NCBI GenBank assembly: GCA_940671915.1
Contig: CALNVZ010003426.1
Location: forward strand, 52,903,531-52,967,530
Source of the DNA: Paracentrotus lividus
Taxonomy: Eukaryota; Echinodermata; Echinoidea; Camarodonta; Echinidae
Direction: 5' to 3'
DNA: 64,000 nt
Positions 59,460 to 64,000 of this stretch are shown piece by piece. Each line of letters begins with the position of its first letter. Within the stretch, counting starts at the first letter, position 1. A program made the position numbers and the translations under genes. The notes under the pieces are model-generated. The model searched no databases. It saw only the letters and a program-made list of their open reading frames with translations, and was not told the DNA's origin.

Positions 59460-60328
59460 AAGGCATTTTACATGGTTATGGTAATGGTATGTTTTATTTT
59501 CCGATATAAAAATCAAGCATGATACATGATACAGAGAGTAATAATATGACATTATATAGATACGGGAGGGAACACTCTATTCAGGACCATTAATACAATG
59601 GCTTCTGCTTCTCCAGAGGTCCGCAGTACCACAAACATATAAACATAATATGAAATTATATAAGATAATTAAAATATAAATGTAAATTACAATAAGATTG
59701 CCATAAATGATTCAACAATTCCCAATAACCCTCTCCCCCCCTCCCATCCCAATGTACCAAAAGTTTACAAATAAAAAGCTTTCATCCATTCCTTTTAGAG
59801 TCATTTTTTGAAAGAAGAGTTAGTGTGTTTTGGTTGTGCGAAAATGAAGTGGTAGGTCATTATACATCTTAGATCCGCGATAGGAGAAAAGTTCGCTTTA
59901 CAGTAATTAGTTTGGGTTTTGGTAGGAAGTACAAAGCTTTTCAGCATTTCTTAGAGCATAATTTTTCTTTGGGACAAGATAAATTTCGCATACATGCAGG
60001 GGTTAAATCATGTAAAATCTTATACATCATAATATACATGTGCTTACTTACTTCTTGTTTTTTAAGGTTCCCATTTTAGGAATATCATGAATTTGGAAAA
60101 TTGAAGTATGAATGTATGTTTTATCCTAAGAATGATTCTCCCCGCCCTATTGAAGTTTGAAGTTGGTCCAGAAATATTTGGAGAAGATTGCCAAATAATA
60201 TCTGCGAGTCAAAATAGATGGAAGGATAAACAGATTGATAGATTATAATTTAGTAGTTTCGTTTAGTATATGTTAACCTGTCTAGAAAGCTTACCATTCC
60301 CAACCTTCTTTATAAGTTCGCTTTAAAC
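59460..60328 (-). pseudogene. Copy 3 of the retroelement fragment
   Basis: Same sequence as 43906-44774. Confidence 0.7.
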
Positions 60329-61108
60329 ATTTATCATATCAATGCTTGTGCAAACTGATGCTTGTTTTAATTGCCGTGACAATCTTTAACAGAATGGTCC
60401 ATATTGCTAAAACTGAATATGAAAGTTTTGTTAGATTATATCTGGATTTTGTATCCTTTGCTAAAATTTGAGGTGTGCTACAATAACAATTTTAACAATA
60501 TTCGAAATGCCGAAAACAGATTCATGTAGAAAAATATATGATATATATATATTTTTATATTTAAACAAAAATGAAAGGCATTATGGAATATATTGTGTTT
60601 ATATGTATAACTTTTTTTGGTGACAGGGCAAAGATGCTAAATTGAGGGAACGGCCGAGAAACTAGGAAAGGTGACGGTAGAAAGACAGAAGAGAGGGGAG
60701 TGGAGAGCGCGGGAGAGAGAGAGAAGAGAGGGAGGAGAGAGGGAGGGAGAGAGAGAGATGAACGTGCAGGAAGACCTTAATCTGATTAAAAATCCAATTA
60801 TGATTGATGATGATGATGATATACACGATATCTCACACTAAAAATGGAGCAAGTTTTCGGTTACAATAAAACAGCAATTACCATTGATCAAATCAAATGT
60901 CATAGACCGTTAGGTACAAATCATGTGGTTGATTAATAATTACAGAACTCCCAGTTCTGTGGTGTTTAATGCCAGCTGGTGCTCTTGAGAGGTAGAGCGC
61001 CATCTTGTGGTTAAAATAATTTTTAGCTCAGAATCATCGAGGATTGCTTGGATGATTTTTAATGTATTTAAAAAAAAAAACTTCTCATGACTATTTTTTA
61101 ATGTCAAT

Positions 61109-61504
61109 CATCATCACAAACCTTCAACCAACATCGCCACCATCTCATCATCATCATCGATCAATCCATCACCATCAAACAACATCTCATCGATCATCAT
61201 CATCCACCATCATCATTCACCCATCATTCACCAACATCAAACATTATCATCAACCACCAACATCATCGTCGATCACTTCCATTCATCACTATTACCACCA
61301 TCTTCATGACCACTACCAAGTGTTCATCATCATCACCATCATGCAGTATCCTCATCATCAACATCATCAATATTTTATTTTTTTTTCCCCCCATTCAATT
61401 CATTTTTTCATCATCATCATCATCATCATTATTCCCATCATCACCCACCATCAAACATTATCATCATTCAAAATCATCATCATCATCATCATCATCAACT
61501 CCAT
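61109..61504 (+). repeat. Copy 3 of the CAT microsatellite
   Basis: Same sequence as 45555-45950, including the T- and C-rich interruption. Confidence 0.8.
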
Positions 61505-63689
61505 GCATTGTCTAAAATGACCATTGCACCATAATCACTAAATATCACAATGAGCATAAAACCATCATCATTTCATGATTAGGATGAGAGAAGGGTGGAT
61601 GAAAAGAAAGAGGAGGATTAAGTAGAGAGAGAAGTGTGGACGGAGAGAAATATGCGAAGTAAGGAAAAGACAAGAGATCAAAGAGTTGATAGAAAAAAAA
61701 TAACACCAACAACACGCTTGATAGCCAACCACAACAAAGAGACAATTACAACCAAAAAAATCTAGCATCGTTTCAAAAGTTATTTTTCGACTTATAAGAA
61801 TAAGGATTTTTTTTCCATATCTTTATCTTTCTTCTTTTCAGAATCAATCAGAATCAAATGCATTGGTGACTACATTTTACAAAACATAACCATTATGAGG
61901 CGAGAGGTACATGTGTAATAGCTTTGTTAATATATTTTTGATTTTCCATCTTCCAGATTAGTCACAAAAAGGTCAAATCATTGAAAACAAAACAAAAAAG
62001 CGCAAGGTATATAAACATCTGGAATAACTACGAACATAATTTATATATAACATGAATTACATTTGTTTGATAACCCACAAGAGAATCCTGCTCATGCTAT
62101 ATTCCCAAAACATGGGTTCTACTTCCCCCGTAAACAAAATTGCCATGAAAAAGTGTAGAAAGCCATGATTTTTCCTCTTTTAGTAGCTCTTTTCCCTTTC
62201 ATATTTACAATGACATATGATATATGTGCCTATGGTCGACTGTTCGCCCGAAAGTAACGCACCACAATTTCACATAACCTCGAATAATAATGTAAAAAGC
62301 CAAAATCCCCCAGAATGTTTTCTGCAACACTAAAATTATTGTCAACCGAGCCCGCTTCAGACGGGTTTTACAAAGAATAAAGAATTGTTATAGAATACCT
62401 CAGGTTGAATACGGGGGGGGGGGGGGGGATGTCAGCAAATAAGAAATGAGACGCATGAGTCGCGGAAACAGATCCATGGCCCCTGAACTCGAAGGTTAAG
62501 GTGCCCTCACACGTACAGCGTGTTTGAGCTAACGGTTTGACCAGCGTTCTTGGAATTTGGTGTTGTACGTTCGAAAAGCGTGCTACTCCGTTAAAACATA
62601 CGCAATTAATCGTTGTCTGAACGGCAAATGTACGCTGAGATAAATTCATAATTTATTACACGTCACAGTTTGAGCGTTTTCTAGCGCGTAACAACGCACT
62701 TTATCAATAGGTTCTGTATTGCGCTGGGCATGTGAGCATGTGAACATTATGCGCGTGGAGTTTCGTTCCCTTGTCGTTCTCTTATTCGTTCCCTCGTCGT
62801 TCTCTGTCGTCCAAACGCGTCTAATCTATCTCGGAAGTTTTTTTTTAAATATGTTTATTTACTATTCTTTTCATTTTAATCAATATCTTTGAATGCATCG
62901 ATTTTTTTCCTCCTCCGATTAAAATAAAAAAAAATAATAATATATAAAATCTTTCCTATTATGTTCGCGAGAAGAGATTATGGGATAATCAATTCGACTG
63001 TAATTCAATATAAAAACTGTGTCTCTAATCTTTATTTCATTTGGAATTAGCTATATTATATTGATGTTTTATATTAGTCAAATAATACTTGAATGCTGCG
63101 AGCGCCTTCAGAGTCGCCTCACTAAGCCTGGTAAATAGTTAGTTAACATTAAAAGCCCTTATAAACACCGGTAGCGGATACATGTATAAAGTGATACATG
63201 AATGTACTATTATTAGTAATTACTCTATCATGCCATGAAGTATGTTTAGAAAGATTTTCGTCAAGTGGTATTTAGTAATTTAAGAAACCAAACCTTCATA
63301 TTTTAGTAAGAAAAAATAATATTAATGATACATCTAGAATAGGTATAAATCAAAAGCCTTGGACCACGGGAAAGAATAAGGAAACGGAGGGGAACAACAG
63401 CATGGGAGAACTGGGTTAGACAAAAAGGAAAGAGAGGTAAAAATAGAATGATAAAAGCAACACGAAAACAGACAGAAGAGAGAGAGAGTAAAAGGGGAAG
63501 AAGAGAAAGAGATAACGAATGAATATATGAGTGAGACTGGAAATATGAAAAAAGGAAAAAGAAAACTAAAAGAACATTATTGAGAAATTAGATCTGAAAA
63601 CTCAAAAAAGTTTTATAATAAAACACAAAGTCGTTTTGGAAACATTAACATTGTGCAATACATTTTTTTTCCTTTTTTGGGGGGTGGGA

Positions 63690-64000
63690 GGTTGTGGGAA
63701 GCTTGTTTATCTGTAGTTTATTGGCACAAATTGTTTATTTATTGATTGTAATTCATTGTATTTGGCAAACGTTAAAAGTGTTTGAACAGTCAAATGCGAT
63801 TCTGAAACTGCATAAAACAGTTTGTTTTCTTTTTTGTTCTGTTTTTTCCCTATATGACCATGCAGGTTTTATACCCCTCATAATTATTGAATTTTTTTTT
63901 ATATATTTTTTTTTGAGCACTTAATTTATTTCAAATAAATTTGGAAAGGGTGAAAAAAAAATCAGCTTGCGCTTTTTAAAAATCAAGATGAACCAAAATA
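63690..64000. other. Sequence after the repeated block
   Basis: AT-rich, with T-runs near 63891-63914 and an A-run at 63953-63961. The frame at 63694-63924 (MGSLFICSLLAQIVYLLIV...) is hydrophobic by T-rich composition, and I do not call it a gene. The noisy counterpart of its first ~215 bp lies at 48161-48385. Confidence 0.5.

Larger units (their letters stand above)
48386..63689. repeat. Copy 3: identical to copy 2 (offset 15554)
   Basis: Matches 32832-48135 base for base wherever I compared, including homopolymer lengths (for example the 14-G run at 48575 against 33021) and all frame-breaking indels. Over 15304 bp this identity between two sequences that both differ heavily from 17764-32821 is not expected of biological duplicates. 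Confidence 0.93.

Overview
This window looks like non-coding-rich nuclear DNA of a marine invertebrate deuterostome. A sea urchin or other echinoderm is my best guess, inferred from style rather than proven. Evidence: AT-rich sequence with many homopolymers (poly-C, poly-G, poly-A), (GA)n and (CAT)n microsatellites, dense non-autonomous DNA transposons, a CR1/jockey-like retroelement fragment, and one metazoan-only gene type (RING, two B-boxes, coiled coil, propeller-like C-terminus, i.e. TRIM family). There are no bacterial operons, CRISPR arrays or rRNA genes.

Layout. 1-3717: a tandem array of palindromic units, then small hairpin elements and a fragment of a mariner-like element. 3735-3759: a 25-N gap. 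3760-7558: a large inverted repeat whose left arm begins exactly at the gap, with a tRNA-like sequence at each outer end and a 38-bp satellite in the middle. 6437-12384: block A, a diverged paralogue of block B (27109-29830). Block A was entered by a 3.08-kb foldback element (8405-11480) and, at its GA-tract end, by a 1.23-kb TA-flanked element (12385-13615). 13846-15950: an AACGTT-rich element. 17182-20424: a TTAA-flanked element holding a nested mariner-like element. 21680-23192: a second, complete member of that mariner-like family. 23487-26255: the TRIM-type gene, interrupted by a 945-bp TA-flanked element. 26963-27105: a small TTA-flanked hairpin element. 28634-29487: retrotransposon fragment. 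30241-30590: long CAT microsatellite.

32832-63689 is not new content. 32832-48135 is an indel-rich copy of about 17764-32821, and 48386-63689 repeats that copy with a constant offset of 15554 and no difference I could see, around a second 25-N gap (48136-48160). This is best read as the same noisy long-read sequence placed twice while filling a gap. The 'pseudogenes' in these copies are probably sequencing errors.

The only real protein-coding candidate is the TRIM-type gene, and as written here it is broken. I see no convincing new multi-gene system. The most unusual items are the foldback element carrying five perfect inverted AGGTCA-N-TGACCT sites, the in-frame transposon hit in the TRIM gene, and the paired filled/empty insertion sites that blocks A and B provide.
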